Positions 1 to 9,956 of a stretch of DNA of 64,000 bases are shown in pieces. Positions within the stretch are counted from its first letter, which is position 1; every line of letters starts with the position of its first letter. Source of the stretch: Syncephalis plumigaleata. Lineage: Eukaryota; Zoopagomycota; Zoopagomycetes; Zoopagales; Piptocephalidaceae. The notes below the pieces were generated by a model, which worked only from the letters and a program-made list of their open reading frames with translations, did not search any database and was not told the DNA's origin. The stretch covers positions 310,001 through 374,000 of the forward strand of contig JAIXMF010000016.1 in assembly GCA_025201365.1 (NCBI GenBank). Reading direction: 5' to 3'. The translations under genes were made by a program, and so were the position numbers.

Positions 1-1969
1 CTGTAACACGTGGATCATTCTTGCAACGTTTCATGTAGAAACTCTTGATTTCCGCTGGGAATCGACATAACATGATGGGTTTGCCGATGGCATCGGTCAT
101 GACACGTTCCGGTGCTTCTGGAATATCATCACCGAATTCAAAGTCTTTGCCATCTTCACGCTTGATACCGTGCTCATTCAAGTAAGCAATAGCATCCTTG
201 TAGTCCATACGCATGAAGGGACGAGCGGGTTTCTTGAATTCAGGATTCAATTGATAGATCAATTTAGCGGTAGTTTCATTGGCAAGTGCACGATCAATAC
301 TATCGCAAATCTAATAAGCAACAAATAAGCGTGAGTTGCATGTTAGAAAGAAAAGCGATGCCTTCATCATTATCTACTTACTACATCTCAATAGCATTCA
401 ATAAACCATCAAAATCGATGAATACGAGTTCTGCCTCCAAATGTGTATATCTTTTGTTTAACGAATACAGTTCAATATAGTGTTATCATCATCATCTATT
501 ACTTCTATTCGATAACTTACTGTGACAAATGACGACGTGTATGTGATGTCTCGGCACGATACGATTCAGCCATACAGTAGACGTCACCCATAGCGGGTAG
601 ACAAGTCTCGAGGTAGAGTTGCGATGATTGAGTAAGATAAGCCTATACGTATTCAATTAGTAACGATACTAGCTACTACTACTACTACAGGCAATAGTAG
701 TATTACTTACCTTCTCGCCATAGTAGTCTAGATTGAATAGCGTACTACCACCTTCTACTTGAGTTTGTACCATGCATGGTGGGGTTACTTCAGTATAGCC
801 ACGTCCATCGAAATGATCACGGAATGCTTTCATAATATCAGATCGTGCGCGTAATACAGCCGATGCCGTTTCACCACGAATAACCAAATGACGCTGATCG
901 TATAATACGGATGGGTTGGATTCCTTTAATAATAATAGACTGGTTAGTTAATCATTTCTAAATGTCTCTTACTATTATGATTACCTCATTCAATTTATTA
1001 CCAATGGCTTCATCACCTCCTGGTGCCTTGCCTAATACTTCCCAGTAATCTACTACCATTTCATGGTTATCAGGTGCCTAATTCATTAACTGGTTAGTAT
1101 TACATCATATCATATCATTCATTCACAAGTTACTTACTGTTTTGCCTTCTGGTAATTCGGAAATGATACCGTAGACGCAATAGTTGACTCCATCGTCAAT
1201 GTTAATGCATCATACGTATGGTTCTATATAGGTATACTCATTAATACACGCTGATACAAATGATCATCATTACACTATATTGGCACTTACCAGAACACCG
1301 GTGAGAACACATTGAAGGAAACCAGTACCATCGCGTAGTACGATAAAGCGCATATCTTTGCCCTGAGTACGCATACGATGCACCCAACCGGATATCTTGA
1401 CGCGTTCACCACGATGTGCAACGCCATCACGTAGTTTAATCTACACGCAGACAATTTAGTCACGCTTATCTTGGAGCACTCGCATGAATACATACGGTCT
1501 TTGCAGCGGGTAAGCTTGCATCTTGCGTCAATACAATCAATTTGGCCTCCTCGAGTTTACGCTCCTCCTCGACACGTCGTTGCTCCTCTTTGGCCGCCAA
1601 CTCTTGACGTTGCTGATCTTGCTTCTTTTGCTTGCGCAATAGTTCATCGACACGCTTCTTCGCCTTCTTAAGAGCAGCGCCGGAAATAGGGCTATAGTCA
1701 GCTGGCTCGTTATCCGTTTCCGCTTTATACATCATAACTTGCACGTTCTCCGCTTGCTGCAAAGCATGTACCGCTGTCTTATAGGGAGCGGATTCGCTAC
1801 CATTACCTGCTTCATCGCTGCCGTTCACTTCATTCACATAGAAAGTGACTAGCGATATCATTGAATATGGTGAGGATATATGTTATGGATTGAAGCTTTC
1901 TTTGTTTCTTTCTTTACCTGCATTGACGGATAGATCCGCGGTTTTCTTGATTATTTCCGAGGTTGACAT
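1..1969 (-). CDS. DED81: Asparaginyl-tRNA synthetase, cytosolic (3' end outside window)
   Basis: Charges tRNA(Asn) with asparagine in the cytosol. Start ATG at 1969. Exons I can place: 1918-1969, 1496-1848, 1291-1440, 1138-1223, 985-1077, 711-923, 521-642, 382-450 and 310 to the window edge. The N-terminal appendage typical of eukaryotic AsnRS ([15 protein letters not shown], then a Lys/Glu/Gln-rich helix) is followed by the OB-fold ([11 protein letters not shown]) and the class II core with [39 protein letters not shown] (motif 2 region) and [17 protein letters not shown]. Two positions break the frame, near 1180 and near 390. Both would be healed by one extra base in a C or G run (giving IAVYG and AIEDV), so I read them as assembly errors, not decay. 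The terminal class II motif 3 region lies beyond position 1. Confidence 0.93.
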
Positions 1970-2018
1970 AGCCAATAGTTTATTTAATTAGCTAAATCTC
2001 GTCTTAACAATAACAATA

Positions 2019-2330
2019 ATGGCAGCTGTTGCAGTAGGCACAGTAAAGGAAGAACTGAGCAACGAGAAGGCAAATAACACAGGTAAAAAAAGATAAAGAG
2101 TGCAAAATGTTAGCGGAATATGAATGATCACCTTTATTAAGATTTGATGATGAAAGATCAATAAATGATTACTCAACACCTGTTAAATCTGCTGCTGTGA
2201 TAGAAGATCAAAAGTAAGCTTTACTCCTATTGATCAACGAATAATCCATGTATTAAGCAGAACTCAACGGCTTGACTGCCTTTCCTAGCTTGCCAATAGC
2301 GTACGATAGTTTAGTAGAAATCTGATCAAG
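2019..2330 (+). CDS. Possible small gene divergent from AsnRS, not identified
   Basis: An ATG at 2019 opens a coding-looking stretch (MAAVAVGTVKEELSNEK) that meets a GT donor at 2083. A second coding-looking stretch around 2143-2213 (FDDERSINDYSTPVKSAAV) ends at a GTAAGC donor. A third, around 2260-2320, contains ELNGLTAFPSLPIAYDSLV. Joining the first two in frame needs either a non-obvious donor or one extra G, as seen elsewhere in the window. The start lies 50 bases from the AsnRS start, so the two would share a bidirectional promoter. No family recognised; the 3' end is a guess. Confidence 0.33.
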
Positions 2331-2877
2331 GAATAAATCACCTAGAATGACTTGTTAGTATACAGCATACATATGCTACGTTGCAATTGCTTATCCTGTT
2401 CCTTATCATCTCATCCTAGCATAATAATTGTACGTGGATCAGTATTGCTCTTTGCATTTTGAGCATCATCTATCGTAAATGGCATTAGTTAGTACGAATT
2501 AATCAATAGCCGATTGACCATTCATACTTGTCCAATCCTCGTATACATCAGTCAATACAATGATGATTAAGGATTGATGTCGATACTAGTACACAATATA
2601 TATGCAAACATATTTCGACACTAGTCACTAGTCACTAGTATTAATAATCTAAAGCAACTGTTTATTGCGTATTTATTGTAACAGCAGAATCAATCAGCTA
2701 ATTAATACGAGCATACGATGTTGAAGTAACAAAGCAGCTATCGAGCACAGTAAACAGATTACTATCATTATTGTAGTATGCCATCTACCGTCTCTTGAAT
2801 AGATTTTACCAGCCCTACAAGATCCAGCACTGGGCCATACGCGTAAAAATTCCACAATTGTTACTACGGCCTTTTTC
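2331..2877. other. Gap without recognised gene
   Basis: AT-rich spacer. It contains a short CACTAGT direct repeat near 2620-2640. An open frame on the minus strand at 2694-2927 overlaps the last exon of the neighbouring gene and looks like a shadow of it. Confidence 0.5.
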
Positions 2878-3460
2878 TTAGGTGGCACTGTGCTTGTCCG
2901 TTCCTTGTTGTGTAATATCACCCTCACCCAGAACCTTGAACATCAAATTCCCACTAGCATCGAAGCATAGATCTATTTGACATTGATGTTAGTATTAGTT
3001 GATGTGACTTGCATTGTACTTACTATTGTGATCAGGGTAAACTAGTAAGTTGTTCATATGCGCATACTCCAATCCTAAATGGCATCGTTAATATGGCATG
3101 ACTGCATTCACTACTTGATGCTTACCTGCAAGTAATTGTGCTAGAAACTGATTACTTCGGTTTGCTCGTTCACTATTATTCTTTATTTAAAATTGTATCT
3201 ACTCCAACCTCATATGTACGCACACATTGTGTCGTTGTTCTTGCACAATAGTCCGGTCGGTTGCTGCCACTGCGAGTTCTTTGGCATAAATTTTGTATTC
3301 CCACAAAGGATATAGCCGAGATTGTTACGTCTGCTTAGTGTATGTCCTTGACGAGCACTTGATAGGAACTGTCCGTTGTCGTAATGGCTGCATTGGTGGT
3401 CGATGCTAGTAGAAGCATAGTAGTTGCGATAACGCCGGTCAAGCCTAGATTGAAGCGCAT
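2878..3460 (-). CDS. Small secreted kinase-like protein (probable pseudokinase)
   Basis: Four exons: 3220-3460, 3126-3172, 3024-3074, 2878-2972. The first exon begins with a signal peptide (MRFNLGLTGVIATTMLLLAS...NA). Exons 2-4 join into AQLLAGLEYAHMNN, LLVYPDHNNLCFDASGN and LMFKVLG, which align by eye with the kinase segment from helix E through the catalytic loop to the DFG region. The HxD catalytic motif is replaced by VYPD and the DFG position by VLG, and the N-lobe is absent, so catalysis is unlikely. Total about 140 residues against about 250 for a full kinase domain. A frame break near 3373 would be repaired by one extra G in a GG run. It resembles the larger secreted kinase-like gene at 20041-21291, suggesting a lineage-specific family. 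Function unknown; a role outside the cell is inferred from the signal peptide only. Confidence 0.62.
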
Positions 3461-3565
3461 GGTGAACTATGTGTTCCGATATATTCGTAGTGAGTTGTAA
3501 GACGATTGTATAGAAAGTGTAGTGATATGGTTATCCATCTTTGCATCACGAATAAATGGCGCCCA

Positions 3566-3571
3566 TTTATA
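3566..3571 (-). promoter_or_regulatory. TATA box of the small secreted kinase-like gene
   Basis: CCTATAAATGG on the minus strand, about 105 bases upstream of the ATG at 3460. Other secreted-protein genes here have the same element at a similar distance. Confidence 0.6.
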
Positions 3572-3782
3572 GGAGTAGCAGCAGCAGTAGTAGCAGTAGT
3601 TGACCAGTCGGGTATGCATTGCCAATGAGCCATTTGAACTGTAAGGTATTTGTCTTTTTTACATTTATGTCACTACAATATCGGCTTCTTTTTCTTTATT
3701 GCATTGATAAGGCAATGGTTGTTGCTGTGATTGGAGCGTGTAGTGAATATTACTCGTTTGTTGGATAGAATGGCGAAAATCC

Positions 3783-4077
3783 ATGACAGAGATTGTATTA
3801 GTTCCAGATGGCGTTGCCGCATTGATCAAGCACGAGGACAAATCATATAACTGGTCAGGTTATTTACCATCTAATTTGCTTCTGATTCAGCTTGCCAAAG
3901 ATTCGGAATAACTACAAATGCGCAATTATACCCGACGAGGAGATGCCATGGAACGTGGTGATGTACTCGACAAAGATTGACGCCATTTGTCTATTCAGTA
4001 ATGCGTGTAGCCGTGAACTATACGGATGGTCATTATTGCTACAAGCATCTATCGACATGATTGATAATACTCGATAG
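3783..4077 (+). CDS. Possible small ORF, unidentified
   Basis: ATG at 3783 opens MTEIVLVPDGVAALIKHED. A possible 37-base intron (3854-3890, ending TGATTCAG) joins it to an open stretch at 3891-4077 beginning LPKIRNNYKCAIIPDEE, for about 85 residues. Without splicing the first frame runs to about 3908. The intron would be shorter than any other seen here, so the model is weak. No family recognised. Confidence 0.28.
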
Positions 4078-4351
4078 TGATATCGCTCATATTACTGCTC
4101 CATTGTTAATCATATTGACTGGATTGCCATATACACATTGATTTGGACTAGCGGTGTCAACTATGGAACACGGCATTCTAATGCTCATCTCCGCATGTTT
4201 CAGCACAAGTACTGTTTGCCATAGCGGTACATACTCGATGTATTAAACTGACACCGCCATTATGTATCTAATCAATTTGTAATGGAGATGAACGAGAATT
4301 GAATATTAATGCTAAAACTAGCCTATTATCATTGTCATTTGCGTCAGAATG

Positions 4352-4873
4352 TCATGGTATATTGCCAAAGAAAAAAGAATAATGAGAATAATGAATACTT
4401 GCTACTTTATTCGAATGTGTATCTATCGCAACTTCCTGGATGCAACTCGCACCAAGCATACTAATGAGATCGGCACGTATGCCTCGTTGTAGCAATCGGT
4501 GTCGTAGCTTGTAGATACGTGACAGAGCATCTCGCGAGCTATACACCTGTCCATTAGCATCCCTGTGACCACTCCATAGTTTCTCGCCTACAGCACCGGC
4601 ACGAGGCCAGACTCGCATGTCAAGCACGTAGGCATCGCTTTTCTCGGACCATAAGGCCACTTCACCGCCAAGTATATCGGGATGCGATCTATCCACATTA
4701 CCGGTCGACTCAAGTCCCTCGATTATGTTGTGCGCGTACATGTGCTGCCATGATCTGTAGGAATTGCACTCTGGATCCTTATCGCCTACCGACCACATCC
4801 AATCACCTTGACCACGATCGAGATACCACTGATTGCTGATGGATACAATGACGCGCAATCCCACTACAATCAT
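4352..4873 (-). pseudogene. GH20 beta-N-acetylhexosaminidase, C-terminal part only
   Basis: The 173-residue frame carries the C-terminal half of the family 20 glycoside hydrolase barrel: QWYLDRG, a tryptophan-rich turn, GGEVALWSEKSDAYVLDMRVWPRAGAVGEKLWS and a closing RHRLLQRGI segment. The catalytic Asp-Glu pair of the family lies upstream of this part, and I cannot find the N-terminal half in the roughly 750 bases to the right on this strand. Either the 5' exons are lost and this is a gene fragment, or they are too short or broken to recognise. A possible acceptor (ATGATTGCAG) lies just before the open frame, which argues that it once was an internal exon. The enzyme class releases terminal N-acetylglucosamine from chitin-like chains. 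Confidence 0.7.
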
Positions 4874-5608
4874 CCGTGTACTGCAATCATAGTAGCGTAT
4901 ACCGAATGGTCACGGATATCATATGTGGTGCTAGGCTGTGTCATGCTATCAACGAGATACAATAATGATAAAATTGACAATTATTGAGCAGATGATATGT
5001 ACTTGTGCATAATAAATAAACTGCTATCAATAATGCTGATTAGTTATGCCTACACAATTATTCAAACACTAGTGTACACCAATGCGGTAGATGCATGCGA
5101 CGTGCAGCAGAACGTCCAGATCCAATTGTTAATGGTGCACGATGTGCTATTGAAGAATACGTATCCATTGCAATTACCTCTCTCTCTTTCTCTCTTCTCT
5201 TTTCACATTTGACTACGTCCTCCGTAATCACTTGTATGTGTATCGAATCGTGTTTTCACCAATCCCATTGATCACTGTTGTCATTACTCGCTTCCATGCT
5301 GTTGTATCGTTTAAGCATTAAAGTATAGAAACGTAGACGTTGTCTTTATTCCTAGCAATACAGCAACACTAGACATAGTTATGACAGGTTGTAATCCAAG
5401 TGTAATGACAATATGTAGGAAGCATAGTTCTAAGGATACTGACATATGTGATGAAGTAGCACTCGTGTAATCAATATTCGATGACCTCACTCGATATACA
5501 ATGCTCATTCATGGCACACGATAAATAATAAGCATAGCTGGAGTAGAAGAAAGAATCGAACGATGAATAGAGTAGAAGAATGCCCTATAGCATTACATAT
5601 TTATTCAA
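4874..5608. other. Gap between GH20 fragment and micro-exon gene
   Basis: No convincing gene on either strand. Includes a CT-rich tract near 5180-5205. A short minus-strand open frame at 5311-5508 has no recognisable domain. Confidence 0.5.
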
Positions 5609-5614
5609 TCAATG
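5609..5614 (-). terminator. Poly(A) signal AATAAA of the micro-exon gene
   Basis: AATAAA on the minus strand about 10 bases past the TAA at 5624-5626, placing the mRNA end just left of exon 49. Confidence 0.55.
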
Positions 5615-5623
5615 AACCAGCCA

Positions 5624-5797
5624 TTAGTTGATATTTATGTAATAGGACCATGGATGAATAGACGCAAGAGACTTGTAGATATATTTCTTGATCCAAGGAA
5701 TAATGACTTGAGTAGCATGGACACTAAAGGGTCTTGCACCAATACATTCTTGACTTGAATACCTATAATATCTACTTGATGATGTCCTTGTCTTGCT
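5624..5797 (-). other. Terminal exon 49 of the micro-exon gene: 3' UTR or alternative C-terminus
   Basis: Preceded by a normal 52-base intron (5798-5849; GTAAGT ... ATTACAG). The main reading frame stops in exon 48, making this 3' UTR. However, the frame continuous with the three-base exons (phase 0) stays open here for 57 codons to TAA at 5624-5626, so skipping of the 12-base stop-containing exon 48 would add 57 residues. That stretch contains CIGARPFSVHATQVIIPWI, which faintly recalls the last strand and helix of trypsin-like proteases; I do not regard that as proof. A second frame is open for about 49 codons, so openness alone is weak evidence. Confidence 0.45.
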
Positions 5798-5852
5798 CTG
5801 TAATCATAATGAATTAATATGAGTATAATTATTGTGGATTATTACTTACTGT

Positions 5853-8800
5853 TTATTCTTCCTATCATTCAGATGATGTAGATCGTATTGTGGTTAGTAC
5901 ACCATGGGTTAATGCCAGAATGGTAACTTACCCACTAGTATACACAGACATATGTGAATTATATGACATATTAATATCAATACAGTCATATGCTGTCATC
6001 GGGAGTAGTAACTTACGCACTGTTATCCACAATGTATGGAAATCATGTGCCACGTTATCATTAGTACATCCATTCATTATAGCAAGAATGATTACTCACG
6101 TTCTATCATAAAGGAACATATGTTGGCCATGTGCCGATACTGTGATTAGTACGCCATACATTACGATTGGAATGGTAACTTACATACTATCGTACAGGAA
6201 CATATGGATCAAGTGTCATAATGTGGTTAGTACCTCATAGTTTACGATCAAAATGGTAACTTACGCTCTATCATTAGGAAATCGTGTGCCATACCATAAT
6301 TAGCGCATTCATTGATTGCAGTCAGAATGGTAGCCTACCTCCTATCATTCAAGAACATACGTGGATCATGTGTCATATTGGAATTAGTACATTCATTCGT
6401 CACAATCAGTTGGTAACTTACAATCTATCATATAAGAGGGCATACGTGGATCATATGTCATATCATAATTAGCACCTCATTCATTATGTCAGAATGATTA
6501 CTTACATACTATCATACAAGAACGTATGCAAATCGTATGCCATATTAGAATTAGTACATCTATTCATTACGATAGGAATGGTAACCTACCTCCTATCATA
6601 TAAAAATGCAAGTGAATCATACACCATAGTGTGATTAGTACCTCATTCATTACACTCAGGATGATGACCTACTTTCTATCATACAGGAGCATGCAGGATC
6701 GTGTGTCACATTAGAATTAGTGATCATACATTACAATCAGGATGATAACTTACGCCCTATCATACAAGAAATCATGTGTCACGTTATCATTAATACGTCC
6801 ATGCGTTGCAGTCAGAGTGATTACTTACGCCCTATCATACAAAAATGTAGGTGAGTTATTTGCCATATAGTAATTAGTACCCCCTTCATTACGGTCAGAA
6901 TGATTACTTACCCACTAGCATACACAAGCGTGTGTTAATCGTGTGCCACATTATTGTCAGTACCTCACTCATTGCAGTCAGAATGTTAACATACCCACTA
7001 TCATAAGGAAATTATATGCCGTAACGTAGTTAGTATTCCATTCATTAAGCTAAAATAATAACTTACAAGCTATCATACACGAAGATATGTGGATCATGTG
7101 CCATAACGTAATTAGTACATCGATTCATTACAGTCAGAATATTAACCTACAAACTATTATACACAATCATATATGGATCATGTGCCATAGTGTGATTAGT
7201 ACCTCATACATTGCAGTTAGAATGATTACTTACTTTCTATCGTACACAGTCATATGTTAATCGTGTGCAATATTAGAATTAGTACATCCATTCATTACAG
7301 CTAGAATGGTAACTTACGGCCTATCGTACAGGAAATCATGCGAATTATAGGACATATTAGAATTTGTATTTCATTCATCACGGTAAAAATAATGGCTTAC
7401 CGTCTATCATGCAAAAACATACGTGGATCGTGTGCCACATTGTAATTAGTACCTCCTTAATGACGATCAAAATGACAACTTACTCTCTATCATACACAAA
7501 CATACGCGGATAATAAGCCACATTGGTATTAGTACATCAGGTATTACAGTCAGCCTGTTAACTTACAACCTGTCATACACAAGTATACGTGGATCGTGTG
7601 TCATATTGTGATTAGTACCTCGTTCATCACAATTAGAATGATAACTTACGCGCTATCATAGAAAAAACCATGTGCCACGCTACAATTAGTACATTCATTC
7701 ATTACGGTCAGAATGATGACTTACTCTCTAGAATACACAAGTATGCATGGGTTGTATGCCATATCGTAGTTAGTACTCATTCATTACGATCAAACTTATA
7801 ACTTACTTGCTGTCGTACAGACGCATATATGGATAATGAATCACATTAGTATTAGTCCCTCATTCATTACGGTCATAATGATTACTTACTTGCTATCATA
7901 CGAGAACGTATGTGAATTATGTGCGATATCATTGTTAGTACATCCATTCATTGCAATCATAATGATAACCTACACACTGTTATGGGCAGATATACGTGGA
8001 TCGTATGCCACATCATCATTAGTATACCATAGTTTATAAATGGAATGGCAACTTACACACTGTCATACCGGGACATACGTATGGATCATGCGCAATACTA
8101 TAATTAGCACATTCATCCATCGGATTAGAATGATGACTTACTTTCTATCGTATACAAGAACGGATGTGGATCATGTGTCAAATTGTGGTTAGTACCTCAT
8201 TCATTGCTGTCATAATGGTAACTTACTTTCTATTATACACAAGCACAGATGAAACGTGTGCCATACAATAATTAGAACGTCATTCATTACGATCAGAACG
8301 ATAACTTACGAGCTATCATACACAGACATAGGTAAATCATGTGTCATATTGTGGTTAGTATCGCATAAGTTACAGCCAGGATGATAACTTACCTCCTATC
8401 ATTCAAGAACATAGATGAAGCATGTGCCATATCGTAGTTATTATCTCGTTCATTACAAGCAGGTGATAACTTACGTCCTATCATACAAGAATGTGTGGAT
8501 CATACGTCATGCTGTAGTTAGCACATTATTCATTACAGTCAGAATGATAACTTACATCCTATTGTCCAAAAACATGTCAATCATGTGTCATACTAAGATT
8601 AGTATACTATAGATTGTAACCGAAATGATAACTTGCCCACTAGCATACACAGACATATGTTAATCGTATGCCATAAGGTGATCAGTACAGCGTAGATGGC
8701 AATCGAGATGCTGACTTACTTTCTATAATTCAGGAATATACGTAAATCGTGTGTCACATTAGAATTAGTACCTCGTTTATTGCCACCAGAATGATAACCT

Positions 8801-9814
8801 ACATGCTATCATACACGGAAATCGTGTGTCACGCTATGATTAGTACGTCCATTCATTGCAGTCAGAATGATTACTTACAGTCTATCGTACACAAACATAA
8901 ATGGATTCATGTGCCGTATTAGAATTAGTACATCATTCATTGCAGTCAATGTGCTTACTTACAAACTAGCGCACACAAACACATGTTAATCGTGTGTCAC
9001 ATTATTATTATTAGTATATCATTCATTACGGTCAGAATAATGACTTACAGACTATAATTTAGGAGTATTCGTAGATCGTGTGCCATATTAGAATTAGTAC
9101 GCCATTAATTACGATAGGAATGGCAACTTACGGCCTATCATGCAGGAACGTATGTGGATCATGTCCCAAATCGTAGTCAGTATCTCATACGTTGCAGTCA
9201 GAATGATAACTTACTTTCTATTATACAGGAACAGAGGTAGATCATGTGTCATATTAAAATTAGTACGTCATTTATTGCCATCAGAATGATAACTTACACA
9301 CTGTAATAGACAAGTGTACATGGATTGTGTGACAAACTGTAATTAGTATCCAGTTTACTACGATCATAATGATAACTTACATTCTCTTGAAATAGTAGTC
9401 ACACATATTATTTTGATTTATATTACTATTAGCATGATCCTTGTTATGGTCAATAAGATAGCTTATTACCTTCAGCTAACAAATCAATAGATAGAATAAA
9501 CATTATGATATGATTAGCATAGTACTTGTTATGGTCAATAGAATAGCTTACTGCTTTGAGCTAACAAATTTATAGGAAGAATAAACATTATGATGTGATT
9601 AGCACGTCAAAACAACCATTTAATATACATGAAATTACCATCTATCGGTAATCATTGGTGGCCAATGAAACAATAGGCTACGATTAGTACATCAATTGGT
9701 AGGGTCACGGTCAGACATACCACGACGATCCAGGATGGGACTAGCTTCAACGGCAACCAGACTGGCGACAGCGACAACGGCGGCGGCAATAGCGAGAACG
9801 GCAGAGAACTTCAT
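5853..9814 (-). CDS. Secreted four-cysteine peptide encoded by 48 coding exons, 42 of them exactly 3 bases long
   Basis: Exon 1 (9721-9814, ends in phase 1) encodes a signal peptide (MKFSAVLAIAAAVVAVASLV, likely cut after Ala24) and a dibasic Arg30-Arg31 site. Exons 2-5: 9639-9641 (3), 9552-9560 (9), 9470-9475 (6), 9381-9385 (5; restores phase 0). Then 42 three-base exons, lowest plus-strand base in transcription order: 9298, 9215, 9132, 9049, 8963, 8879, 8803, 8720, 8637, 8556, 8475, 8393, 8310, 8227, 8142, 8057, 7974, 7890, 7807, 7725, 7650, 7567, 7484, 7401, 7318, 7234, 7151, 7067, 6995, 6912, 6829, 6754, 6673, 6590, 6506, 6422, 6339, 6265, 6184, 6100, 6017, 5932. Exon 48 (5850-5861) gives Glu-Glu-stop. 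The 83-residue product has Cys40, Cys55, Cys56 and Cys80, Trp48, 68, 69 and 81, and motifs KKCCQQRR and FLWWGGKEY. No family recognised. Splicing is predicted from motifs only. Confidence 0.72.
5862..9380 (-). repeat. Tandem array of about 43 homologous introns, period about 83 bases
   Basis: Read on the minus strand, units begin GTAAGT (variants GTAGGT, GTAGGC, GTAAGC, GTGAGT, GTATGT and one GCAAGT at 8636), run through TATCATTCTGACTGTAATGA and a TACTAAT-like branch site in the middle, then a segment like ATATGGCACATGATCC, and end GTATGATAG or GTATGACAG. Intron length ranges from 69 to 83, most often about 80. Between each AG and the next GT/GC are exactly three variable bases. After the branch site almost every unit lacks AG until the terminal one. 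The array is not protein-coding in the plus direction: the open frames there at 7836-8039 and 8415-8612 are repeat shadows. Confidence 0.9.
9386..9638 (-). repeat. Second intron subfamily: introns 2, 3 and 4 of the micro-exon gene
   Basis: Introns 9561-9638, 9476-9551 and 9386-9469 (78, 76 and 84 bases) share blocks not found in the main array. Introns 3 and 4 share TATTGACCATAACAAG; introns 2 and 3 share CATAATGTTTATTCT and the end TTTGTTAG; all have a GCTAAT-type branch site. They precede exons of 9, 6 and 5 bases. So the gene holds at least two intron families of the same size class, each amplified locally. Confidence 0.75.
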
Positions 9815-9950
9815 ATTGATATTGGCCTAGTGAAATAGATAGCTCAGCTGACTAGAACGAAAGTAGAAAGTAGTGAGAGCAGAGTAGAAGAGTGTAGAGT
9901 AGAAGCGTGAATATGAAGGCGACAAGTCGAGTGTGTCAAAAAGTGCTTGA

Positions 9951-9956
9951 TTTATA
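9951..9956 (-). promoter_or_regulatory. TATA box of the micro-exon gene
   Basis: GGCTATAAATC on the minus strand, 137 bases upstream of the ATG at 9814. It fits a Pol II start near 9920 and supports that the array belongs to a transcribed gene reading right to left. Confidence 0.62.

Noticed and set aside
5624-5797. Trypsin-like protease C-terminus
   Set aside because: Only a short stretch resembles it, no catalytic domain can be encoded by the micro-exons, and another frame is also open. Kept as a remark only.
7836-8612. Open frames on the plus strand inside the array (7836-8039, 8415-8612, and 5890-6472)
   Set aside because: They are read-through of the repeat unit in the antisense direction, with no conserved frame between units.
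5862-9380. CRISPR-like or ordinary minisatellite array
   Set aside because: Units are about 83 bases, fully homologous throughout with no repeat/spacer division, and carry eukaryotic splice signals in one orientation with a fixed 3-base variable interval. Neither CRISPR nor a plain minisatellite explains that.
9639-9677. 39-base exon 2 with a 43-base first intron (acceptor at 9678)
   Set aside because: The acceptor would lie only about six bases from the branch site and the joined frame hits a stop. The acceptor 36 bases further gives a 79-base intron and an open frame.
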